Shown here piece by piece: positions 34,701 through 43,801 of a stretch of 64,000 nt of DNA. The translations under genes and the position numbers were made by a program. The notes under the pieces were generated by a model that made no database searches, was not told the DNA's origin, and saw only the letters and a program-made list of their open reading frames with translations. How positions within the stretch are numbered: the stretch's first letter is position 1; each line of letters starts with the position of its first letter. This DNA comes from Gymnopus androsaceus JB14 (taxonomy: Eukaryota > Basidiomycota > Agaricomycetes > Agaricales > Omphalotaceae). The stretch spans positions 542,147 through 606,146 of the forward strand of contig ML769391.1 in assembly GCA_009733575.1 (NCBI GenBank), given 5' to 3'.

Positions 34701-37440
34701 CGCACTTTAAGCCTTTAACGTCTATGTGGCCCACTAGACGGTGGTAAAACCCACACGACGAGCAAGTTCAGATTCGGTCCCTGGACCGAATAGTGTCGTA
34801 ATGTCCGGCACCATTCCTGCAATCAGCAGTGATTGCGGTGTTGTCGAGGAAGCACCTGACGAGTCTGGGGCTTCAACAGGAACCACATCCATCCTGTAGA
34901 GGTCCCTCACAATACTCCCCTTCGCAAACAAAGTGCCCTTGGAGCTATAGTAGGTGATTTTTCCGTCACCGGTACGTGTACTGACGCCTTTCTTGTTGAT
35001 TCTAGAGCCTGAGATAAGATTGCAACGCGCGGACGGAATGTGCAACATGTTTGACAGGGAAAATGTTTTCTTTGTTTTACCCATATTTGCCTCCAACATG
35101 ATCAGTTCCTTTTCCAATCATGACAGCTGAGAGTGTGGAACCAAAACCATGAACTTGGAGAGGGTTTTTGAGTTGCACATAATCATGAAAGAGTCTTCTC
35201 TCTCTGAAGATATGCCTGGTAGCGCCAGTGTCATGGTTGATGGAATTGTCTTGCGGTACATCCAAATTCAGAGCAGCGGCGTTGACACTAACCTTCTCCC
35301 CAATTAGGATTTCATTGTTGTCACTTTTGTCCTGCGTCACCCACAACTTCCATTAGGAATGCGAGTTCTTCTTCCAAACTCCCCACCTGTTTCTTGCAAC
35401 TCTTCCTCTGGTGGCTTGAACTCCGCCACACCTGCAAACCAGCTAGGTCCTTGTTGACTTTTAGCGCGATTATCTCTTCCACCTCCCCCTTTTGATGCTA
35501 CTTCAATAGACCGTTTGCAACGGGCGGCTATCCTTTGCTCGGGCGAGAGGTGAATGTCCCTCATCCCTTTGAAGTCTGGCGGGTACTGGCCAACTTTCCC
35601 TCTGCCATAGACAAAACATTTGGCTCTGGTGTGACTGACTGGATAGGAGCAATAGGTGTTCTCGCAAATAACATGGTGTCCAGTTGGGTTTGGGTAAGAA
35701 TTCACTTTCCTGTTGTTTCAATGAGATTGCTTTGACTGACCCCTGTTCACAGGTGTCGTAGACGTTCCTACGAATTCCTGGCTGGCTGTGTAAACGCCAG
35801 CGACAGCGCAACTGTCCATCTTGCGTGATTTCCCAGTAGCCACAATTGCGTTGATTGCAGCAACTGATGGATGGAGCTGCAATTGGACTTCCTCATCCTT
35901 CAGGGTTTGGATTACAAAGTTCAACAATAGTGGTTTCCCTGCGGCCTCCGGTATCTTCAACCTGTTGTGGAGGTTGTCACGACAATAGCGCCAGTCGATG
36001 TCTGGACTCATCAGGGTGATGAGGTGTTTGGCGAACTGGTCATCGGGCATCATGTTTGGATCAGCATCTCGGAGCCAGTTGTAGAGTTGGACCATAGACT
36101 GGAGCCAGGAGACAGGGTTGCCTCCAGCTGGACAAGCATTGCCGATGATTTGTTGGTTGATATTGATAGCGGTGAGTGTATTAGCTGGTTCGTATTCGCA
36201 CTTCAGTGCTAACCAAGCATCATGGGCATTAGCAGCATTCCAAACGAGGTACAGCTTTGAAAGGGGGACTGCTCTGGCAATTACTGCTCGGGTCTTCTTG
36301 TCGCCATTGAGCCAGTCCTTAGCCTTCTGCTGTGCGAGTTTGACTTCGGCTTCGTTACCTGGGATGGTAAACATTGTCAGAACACTGTTAAGTCCGTGCA
36401 ACCCGGAGCGGAGCGGCCGAGGTATCAGACAGAAACACTCCAGAAAGGGTCCAGGCTGGACCTCATGAGATATGGGACTTGGTGAAGCTATTGGCAACAC
36501 CCTTGACACGCTGTAAGGTGTCCCAAGAGGAAAACAATGGGAAAGGCCTAAGCTAAGTCAAGGCAGCGGAACCGAAGGCGGAGCCGAGGTTCTGCCGAGA
36601 TTACGTGGCTGTGTCCGCTTAGTAACCAGAAACGTCGGAAAGACAAAGGCAAGACTCAGAAAGTGAGATCAGCTAGACTAAGTCAATTTTGGAGCTAAAG
36701 TATCAGTACAAGTTTAACTACTTAAATACTACTAAGTCTGGATAAATGGAGAAAGTGTTTAACAATAAGAAATAGATTCCCGGGAGCCGGACTGGGTACT
36801 CGGTAAGTAAAAACAATAAAGTAATTCAGTAGCAAAAGACAAAAGAATATAAAAGGCAATAAAACAATAAGTACCATAAAACAAAAGCATGGGAAAGGCG
36901 TCCGAAGGTACCGGGGATATATCCGAGGCTGTTCCGAGGGTTTCCGAGGGTTACCGAGGCTCAGAACGGAACGGAACGGCTCGGCTCTGGCGGACACGGA
37001 AGCAAGACTGGAAAGCAAGGAAGGAACCATAATGAAGTCTAAACAAGTCAATGACTTGCAACCAGGTTCCAGCCGAGGTATGGCCGAGGTTTCCGAGATT
37101 ATTACCAAGATATAGGCTCGGTAAGCCTCGGAAATAGGCGCCGGAGGCTCGGCGGTAATTTAGGGGTAATTGGTGGACTTTGGAGGCACCGGAATGCATG
37201 GATATAACAAATGCCCAATGTGTTGAGACCTTCAGCACATTGTGTTACTCGCAATTCTGGGATTCTTGGTGGATTGTATTCTGTTCCACTGATGTATTTC
37301 CAGTATCCAGCTGCATCAAGTTCGAGTCCTAACTTTTGTTTGAACTCGTTATAGTTGTTTGTACTGTCTTCGTCCTCCTTGATAGGGAGTAGACTGAGTC
37401 GTTTCCAGTCTGACTTCTCTTTCTCTTTGGTAAGTTCCAT
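31736..37440 (-). pseudogene. Copia-2 gag-pol, decayed
   Basis: On the minus strand, in order: gag start at 37,440 (MELTKEKEKSDW), gag body 36,377-35,718, a degenerate zinc knuckle (KCFVYGRGKVGQY near 35,620; Cys replaced by Tyr), protease NHDTGATRHIF (35,240), integrase 34,740-33,780 (HICTRANIKW, VPDASQQNGVAERTIQ), reverse transcriptase 33,200-32,500 (VGSKWVLHIKRDQDG, ARLVAKGF, TSMDDML for the YVDD box) and RNase H 32,160-31,740 (SSCEAKYLVFTHCMREVLW, HIDIQEHFIRE-like, ENIADLLTKPL). At least eight stops or shifts break the frame. Compared with Copia-1 it is a different family. Confidence 0.85.
36378..37237. mobile_element. 860-bp insertion in Copia-2 gag, CCGAGG-rich
   Basis: CATTGT is found on both sides (36,372-36,377 and 37,238-37,243), a 6-bp duplication. 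Removing the segment brings the gag N-terminal part next to TMFTIPGNEAEVKLAQQKAKDW, allowing for one shift. The interior is rich in CCGAGG/CGGTAACC-like words. On the minus strand it starts TGCTGAAGG but lacks a clean CA end, so solo LTR is possible but not shown. Confidence 0.55.
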
Positions 37441-37518
37441 AATAGGAAATTTCGACTGTGCTGATAATTTGAAGATTCAGGGAAGAGTTTTGCTGTAGTT
37501 GCAGGTCCAGCTGGTTCA

Positions 37519-37595
37519 GTAAGAATGCTATAGCAAACCCTGATAATTTAGGATTTGCTATTGTAGCAAATCCTAATAACTATTATAGGGGAGTG
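37519..37595. repeat. Inverted-repeat arm (partner 38,957-39,030)
   Basis: About 75 bp around AATGCTATAGCAAACCCTGA and GGATTTGCTATTGTAGCAAATCC recur inverted at 38,957-39,030. The same pair occurs in the second copy near 43,870-43,945 and 44,345-44,420, so the arms define an older element inside the Copia-2 leader. Confidence 0.7.
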
Positions 37596-37880
37596 CTATA
37601 GCATGCTGATACTGTTGTATAGAGCCAAAAATTGCGATTTTTGTACAGCCTGAACCGCTGCCCGTGGGAAAAAACTGACATCTCCCCCTTGCCCCGTGGT
37701 AGTGATGGCTACCCACCCATAACCTTATCTTATCATGTTACCCTAACCCTGACCCAGCGGAGCCTTTCCTTTTATATAACCCCTATATTGAACAGCGGGG
37801 GCAAGCCCCCGCACCCCCAACTTCGTCCTCACCCCTAAACTTACCTACTCCACCTCATGTATGGACCTTAACTTTCCCAC

Positions 37881-37961
37881 GGTCACATGATAGCCCAGAC
37901 CACTGTATGGACCAGGTTAGGGTTAGCTAAACCTAACCCTAACTTTTTATGTCACATGACC
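37881..37961. repeat. Hairpin with GGTTAGGGTTAG core
   Basis: GGTTAGGGTTAG...CCTAACCCTAAC (37,914-37,942) forms a stem. Outer GGTCACATGA (37,881) and TCACATGACC (37,952) also pair. The same module occurs at about 44,225-44,275 in the second copy. Confidence 0.6.
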
Positions 37962-38026
37962 ATCTGGTAGCATTACCTAACCATAACCCTAACCCTATAG
38001 TACCATAGTCTGCTATAGCAGCTAGG

Positions 38027-38946
38027 CAAGAGGTGACGAGGATTCTAAGCGAACACACTGTCCCACGCTTAGACAGAGGGTATGAAAAAGGAAGGAGTCC
38101 AGGTCGGGTCCATCGGCGAATCACTGCCGCTGTCAACCCAGCCGTCATGCCGTTACAATTACAATTATGCGTCGCGTCAACGTCGTGTTGCGCTGAACGC
38201 CATGAACGCGTCTCAGTTGCACTCAGAATGAAAGAATTTGGCTCAAACTATGTACTGGTATGTACTGGTATTAGGATGCAAAGTAAAGCTAAACAAAATA
38301 TTACGGTTGTAGCCTATGATTCAGCGCCTTCTTATCTGTATGTGCGCGCGATGGTGTAACACCATCAGGTACAGCTGACCTCTTCTTGGTCAGTGTCATA
38401 TGCGTGACCTGTGCAGGTACAGACGCGCCGATAACTCGATTAGAAGATGAAGCGATAGCGGAAAGTGACTCATTCCGTGAAATTGTAACCTTTGGCTTTG
38501 GTTTCGGTCGTATCCGAGGCTTTTCAATTGCAGAATTGACATCGGAATGTGAGTTGGTAGGAGGGGTAATGGTAGCGGTAGAATGTGACTTTGTGGAAGG
38601 GGCAGCGGTGGTGGTAGATGCGGTGGCCGTAGAAGGTAATGCAGAGGCAGAAGTATATGGTCATTGTTGGGCTGATTGTTATAGACATTATGTACAGGAT
38701 TCGAGTTGCATTTTTGAGAAATTAGAGCGGTAGATTCGCGCCGTTTCGCGTCGTTGAGACGCGTTTAGCGCGACGCGCAATGAATAAGGACAACACAGGG
38801 AGTAATTTTATCCTGACTACGGCACATGACGGCTGTCAACCCAGCGGCAGTGGTTTGCCGATGGATTCAGCCTGGACTCCTTCCTTTTTCATACCCTCTG
38901 TCTAGCGTGGGACAGTGTGTTCGCTTAGAATCCTTGTCACCTCTTG
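38027..38946. mobile_element. 920-bp MITE with 8-bp duplication (hAT-like)
   Basis: The duplication CAGCTAGG lies on both sides (38,019-38,026, 38,947-38,954). The second copy of the host sequence reads CTATAGCAGCTAGGTGTCGG at 44,325-44,344 without the insert, a true empty site. Terminal inverted repeats start CAAGAGGTGAC and run, with a few changes, for over 100 bp (AAGGATTCTAAGCGAACACA...). A plus frame at 38,386-38,733 has no known motif. The 8-bp duplication fits hAT and some other DNA transposon superfamilies. Confidence 0.85.
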
Positions 38947-39325
38947 CAGCTAGGTGTCGGCTCCCCTATAATAGTTATCAGGATTTGCTACAATAGCAAA
39001 TCCTAAGTTATCAGGGTTTGCTATAGCATTCTTGCTGCCTCTGGCAGCTCTATAGCGAGGATTTCGAAGATATAGGGGCTTTTCTGTTGTGCAGTGATTA
39101 GAACTTGGGGCCCATAACCTGTCAAGGTTATATGAATTCTATAGGATATGTGTGTATATCTGGTACAGAGCAACAAGAGCGATAAGTACAATATTAATGT
39201 ATGGGAAAGTGTTCATACCTGGTATGGAGCAACAAGAGCGATAGGGGTTGCTCTGTCCCAGGTCGGTATGTAAGTTGGACGGAAGTATATTGGTAAGGCT
39301 GAGGTCGGTTAACTATGACAAATAT

Positions 39326-39672
39326 GGTAGTCTATGGAATCCATGGTCCATAGAATCCATGGACTACAAAATATAGTAGTCTATGGAATCCATGGTCTGT
39401 GGAATCCACGGACTAAAAATGTAGTTGTTTATGGAATCCATGGTCTGTGGAATCCTTGGACTACAAAATATAGTTGTCTATGGAATCCATGGACTACAAA
39501 ATGTAGTTGTCTATGGAATCCATGGTCTGTGGAATCCATGGACTACACAATAAAGTAGCACATGGATTCCACAGACTAATAAATACAGCATAGTGGTGTA
39601 TGGATTCCATGCACTATGAACTATAGTAGTTCATAGTGGTGTATGGATTCCACACACTATGAACTATAGCAG
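39326..39672. repeat. CCATGG satellite, copy A
   Basis: Tandem, partly palindromic units of about 45-50 bp containing TATGGAATCCATGG, TCTGTGGAATCC and GACTACAAAATATAG. The Copia-2 element and the 1.1-kb solo LTR both inserted into this array. The open frames along it (MESMVHRIHGLQN-like) are a by-product of periodicity. Confidence 0.75.
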
Positions 39673-39677
39673 TTCAT

Positions 39678-40764
39678 TGTCAGGCCTTGGCTCATTTCTC
39701 ATCCACTATCCACCCGCTGATGTTTCCCACGCTTCCTGACCATCCGCGGATACTTCCCGCACTCATTACCTACCTTGCGGGCACTTTCCATGCTTATTTA
39801 CCATTTATTCTGCCTGCCGGGCACTTTCTACATGTGATTACCACTTATCCTGCCTCCGGGTGCCTCCCGCACTTGATAACCATCCATCAGGCCCTCCCGA
39901 CGACTTACACAGCCACCCTACAGTATATAAGTAGACACCCCGAGTCCATGCACCCTAGTCTGTTATTACCATTGTTACCGAATCAATCCCATTTTGCCTC
40001 TGTCTCTGTCTCTGTCTCTCTATTTCTATCTGTTCTAACCAGCTGTGCCTTCCAAGCTCCGTTTGAAGGCCCACTGACATCTGCATTAACTGCGAGGCTC
40101 TGTCTGTAGATACCAAATCTACATCCAGAGCTCACTGTCTTCTATCTCTGTTTACAACTTTACAACCAAAGCTCCCCAGGAGCTTCCTATTTGGGTTTTG
40201 CTACCTCTAGAACCTCTGGGACCGTCCGCTTTCACTCAATTCCGCCCGCTCCCACGCTATTTCCACCCGCTCTCACGCTAATCCATCCACTCCCATGCTA
40301 TTCCCATCCGCTTTCACCCTATTCTATCCACTCCCATGGTATTTCCGTCTGCTCTTGTGCTATTCCATCCGCTCCCACGCTATTTCCGCCCGCTTTCACC
40401 CCATTCCACCCGCTCCCACGCTATTCCTGTCCGCTTTTGCTGTATTCCACCCGCATTATCCATATTCGGACTTATTACACCTTTTTGGACCACCCCTTTA
40501 TCCATATTCCATCCACTTCCACTCATTTCTGGTTGTCGGACCACAATACCACCCGCTTCCTCCTGATTACATCATCGGGTGGCCCGTACACTGTTCCTTG
40601 CACCTCTGAGGCTTGTACTGTTCTGTACAACACTCATACTACTGTCCAGACCCACCTTACGGCACGGTTACCCAGGGTGGTCGCATTTGGTCTCCACCTA
40701 CATCTAGGTGGGAGACATTCGGGATACCTTGGTTCGAGATCCATTTCATGCACCGGGTCTCACA
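39678..40764 (+). mobile_element. Solo LTR (1.1-kb family, copy 2)
   Basis: TGTCAGG...TCTCACA, 1,087 bp, with perfect 5-bp duplications TTCAT (39,673-39,677, 40,765-40,769). This is the uninterrupted form of the LTR at 16,060. TATATAAG occurs at about 39,923, followed by CTGTCTCTGTCTCTGTCTC and then the CCGCTCCCACGCTATT-type pyrimidine-rich repeats. Confidence 0.85.
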
Positions 40765-40769
40765 TTCAT

Positions 40770-41083
40770 GGATTCCATGAACTACTATAGTTTGTAGTGC
40801 GGGGGTTCAATTCAATCTGACAATGAAAATTGCTACTGGTTCCATGGGCCATTTACTACATCTTAAAAGATTCAATGCACCTGAAGATTCCACTCATTTC
40901 AGACAGTTGAAAAGCTTCTAATCACCCAGCATGAATGTATTTAGGAGCAAGACTAGGTGATACCATTCAATCTGATGATAGAAATCACTACTGATACCAG
41001 TATGGCGGCAGTACTTAGACAGGTCATTTCCTACACCCCAGAATATTCCATACTTATGAAACATTTCCAGTCATGTCAGACTA
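40770..41083. repeat. ~175-bp satellite, copy A (about two units)
   Basis: Imperfect units containing ATTCAATCTGA, GTGATACCATTCAATCTGAT, a TTCCAGTATGG-like block and AGACAGTTGAAAAG. The same unit forms a longer array at 46,133-46,442 and 47,016-47,560. Confidence 0.65.
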
Positions 41084-41686
41084 ATGATGGACACGAGTCC
41101 GGATCTGGAACAGGTACCTGCAGGTATACCCGTGGGAATACCCACAGGTATTTGACCTGTGGATCCCGGTACCTGTTTCCCATGGATCCAGCACAGGTCA
41201 CAGGTCATCCTTTGGGATATTTTTAATGACCTGCAGGTACCTGTGGATCCAGCATCAATAAAAATTGTACTACTCAAGTGCTGTAAATATTGAGTAATTT
41301 CATTAAAGTTTGACTGATATTAGTACATTCATACCTGATGAAGTTATTAACACTAGTATTTGTTTAATACTAGTCAATATTGACTGTATATATTAGTACT
41401 ATAGTCTAGTATTGGTATGTTTTGAATACAATAGTGCTAGTGAGCTAAGGTAGAGGTCATTCATACGCACCCAACCCCGCGTGGCACTGTCACGCGTTAT
41501 GAAACTGCCAAATCTGGCCACTTTTGGGCGCTTTCGACATCAATCAATACACCCTCCTCAATCTCCTACATCTAGAGCATAATGGCCACGATAGAATTAT
41601 TTGTTTACTGCTTGAGTGCATGGGTATCAAATTTCAAGCCGTTAAAATAATATTAAAATGGTGTTGATAACGAAATACTACTCCAG
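41084..41686. other. Left end of a mariner-type element and its 3' flank
   Basis: ATGATGGACACGAGTCCGGA follows TA at 41,082-41,083, matching the left end of the MITE at 46,445. A GC-rich ACCTGCAGGTACC region follows, then about 430 bp of AT-rich sequence up to the transposase gene. No matching right end was found before 43,800, so the element appears truncated. Confidence 0.5.
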
Positions 41687-43408
41687 TTATGAGTTTTTAA
41701 GACTTTGGAACCTAGTGAGGACACCCGAGTCCTCAAAATCTTTCAAATAATCAGCTGGAATAGCACGGTGACCTCTGTAGCGCCTTGAAGCATAAGCAGC
41801 CTCACGACCGTTAAGTCCCTTTGTGTAAGCATCAGTGTACCGCAATGCCCGATTGCAGAATCTGTTCAAAGTCAGTATAATACCAACACAAATATAGAAA
41901 CAAAATCACCTCCGAATACAAAGAAGGGGAATTGCATCTAATGATGCAATTGTATTCCTTTCCAAGTCCTCTTCTTTTGATGATTCAGGGCAAAGACGAT
42001 AGAGCCGCTTGGCAAATCCCCAACATTGCTCAATCGGATTAAGCTCACAATGGAACTTTGGCAGAAACAAGACTTGAACGCCACGCGACTCGCATTCCAT
42101 CTCCAACAACGACTTGACATTAGCGAAATCCGGCTCATTGAAAAGCATACGGCGCATGCAGCAATTTGTGGCTGTGGGAGCACAATTAAAGGTGTTTCCG
42201 CACTGTGCCTTTTTTCCTGCAACATTGTATCCCCGTTCAGTCAAAATCGTTTCCATACCTTTGAATAGTCCCATATCTGGCCCCTCCGTGAAATAAAGTG
42301 ACTGAGAAGTGCCATCATGAGATGCACCGACCATTGGAACTGGCACCTTTTCAACAACCGTTCCAGATGCACCTCGAATTATCTTTTCAACCAAAAAGTT
42401 TGGACGCATTTCACCTTTACGAGGACCTGATTTGAATGGTACCGGCTTGGACTTGGGCATATGGCGAGCAGAAAGGGCTTCATCTGCCCGCTTCTTGTGT
42501 GTAGTGGCATTGTCAAAAATGAAAATGTGTTCCATGTCAGGACCAAATTCGGGGAGAATATCCATTGCATCTTTGGCCTGTTGAATTACATCTTTGTGAG
42601 TGAAGTACCCATCGCGGTTCTTCCCTGGACGAAAAATGCGACGCGCGGATTGACCAGAAGCAGGACCACGCAACCACCCAAACTCAGCTGACACAAAATC
42701 CGCAATCATGAGTGATAGACCTTCACCCTTCCTGTATGGTTTGATTGGCCCATCCTTGTGATACCAAGCTCGGCGGCGTCGATCATGAGCATAAAATATT
42801 GACTCATCATGGTACCAAATGACAATTCGTGGTGCTGGATTGAAAGTGAAGTTTGGCAAAGTATAGTCTGGCTCTGCCTCTCGAACCTCTTTCCCATCCT
42901 TATCAAACATCTTCATACGGTCATAAAGTGACTGAATGTGAGGGATAAAAACTTTTTGGCGGTACCAGACCACATCCTCACGTTCATGACCATCAACATA
43001 CTGCCCTTTTGGAGCCCAAGTCCATCGAAAACCCATCGCTTTAAGATACCGTTGAGCTGTAGTCAATGAAATCTTCTTTGTGATCCCATGGCACTGCATA
43101 ACATCCTCTCGACACAACCATTCCTGCACTTTACTGGCCGTAACAAGTGTCCCAAGCTCCTGAAGATACAGTCCAAGCTCCTGACAGAGATCTTCGTTTA
43201 CCAACAGTGACTCATTCCAGTTACCATATGGATTTTCAGGAAGGAGAGACCTGTCCGAAATATACTGTCGGGCCATACGGCGCAGGACACGGGCACAATA
43301 TCGACCACGACACATTGTGATCGCCGCAGCATCTGAAGCAGCTCCCCATTTCCCATAACATAGTGATTTTGGGTGAACATAGAGTGCAAAGATAGAGTTT
43401 GAGAGCAT
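41687..43408 (-). CDS. DDE transposase, IS630/Tc1/mariner-like superfamily
   Basis: Such enzymes cut and paste DNA through a three-acid metal site. Exon 1 (43,408-41,910) and exon 2 (41,861-41,687), joined over a 48-nt intron (donor GTGATT), give about 560 residues without a stop. Visible are a helix-turn-helix-type N-terminal half, WYHDESIFYAHDRRRRAW (first Asp), HIFIFDNATTHKKRADEAL (second Asp) and LPKFHCELNPIEQCWGFAKR (Glu), then CNRALRYTDAYTKGLNGREA and KYRGH-like RRYRGHRAIP. All three acids are present. It is probably the source enzyme for the GGTGGACA/GATGGACA MITEs here (inference from the adjoining left end). The start Met lies in sequence repeated inverted at 46,600-46,662. Confidence 0.85.
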
Positions 43409-43801
43409 ACAAAGACCCAGGGCTCACCTGTGTGTACCTGGACTGACCAGAAATACAGGTACCTGCATTTGAAAACCATATAAGATTATTATAAAGGTAA
43501 CATTAATTATATTCTGTAGTTTACTACATGTGTCAAGCACCATCACTTAGTCCTAGCATTACACTTACTAGTAGAAAACTAGTAAGACTAGCTATTACCA
43601 CTGGTATGCTGTACCTAATGCTTAAGCTGTAACTTAGTCTGGAGTAACTAGTACTAATGCAGGAATGGTATCAATATATTATAAGTAGAGAAACACAGGG
43701 ATATGTAAAAATTATTTTTTGACATCACCTTGTCTCTGGGGTTTATTTGGGCTGTGAAGCTCAAAAAATATTTTCAAGATTAATTCTAATAGGAATTGCT
43801 G
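43409..43801. other. Upstream of the transposase, no gene
   Basis: The first 65 bp repeat in inverse orientation at 46,597-46,662. The rest is AT-rich with short CTAGTAAGACTAG-like palindromes. The junction with the duplicated segment is at about 43,800; I see no duplication there. Confidence 0.4.

Larger units (their letters stand above)
29749..39320 (-). mobile_element. Copia LTR retrotransposon with two 201-bp LTRs (Copia-2)
   Basis: LTRs of 201 bp (29,749-29,949 and 39,120-39,320) start TGTCA and end TGACA and differ at only a few positions. The 5-bp duplications AATAT flank both outer ends (29,744-29,748, 39,321-39,325). A polypurine tract AAGGGGGGG on the minus strand abuts the 3' LTR (29,950-29,958), and the base after the 5' LTR starts GGTTATGGGCCC, a primer-binding-site position. 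It carries three further insertions: a 1.77-kb solo LTR, an 860-bp element in gag and an inverted-repeat region with a 920-bp MITE. Confidence 0.85.
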
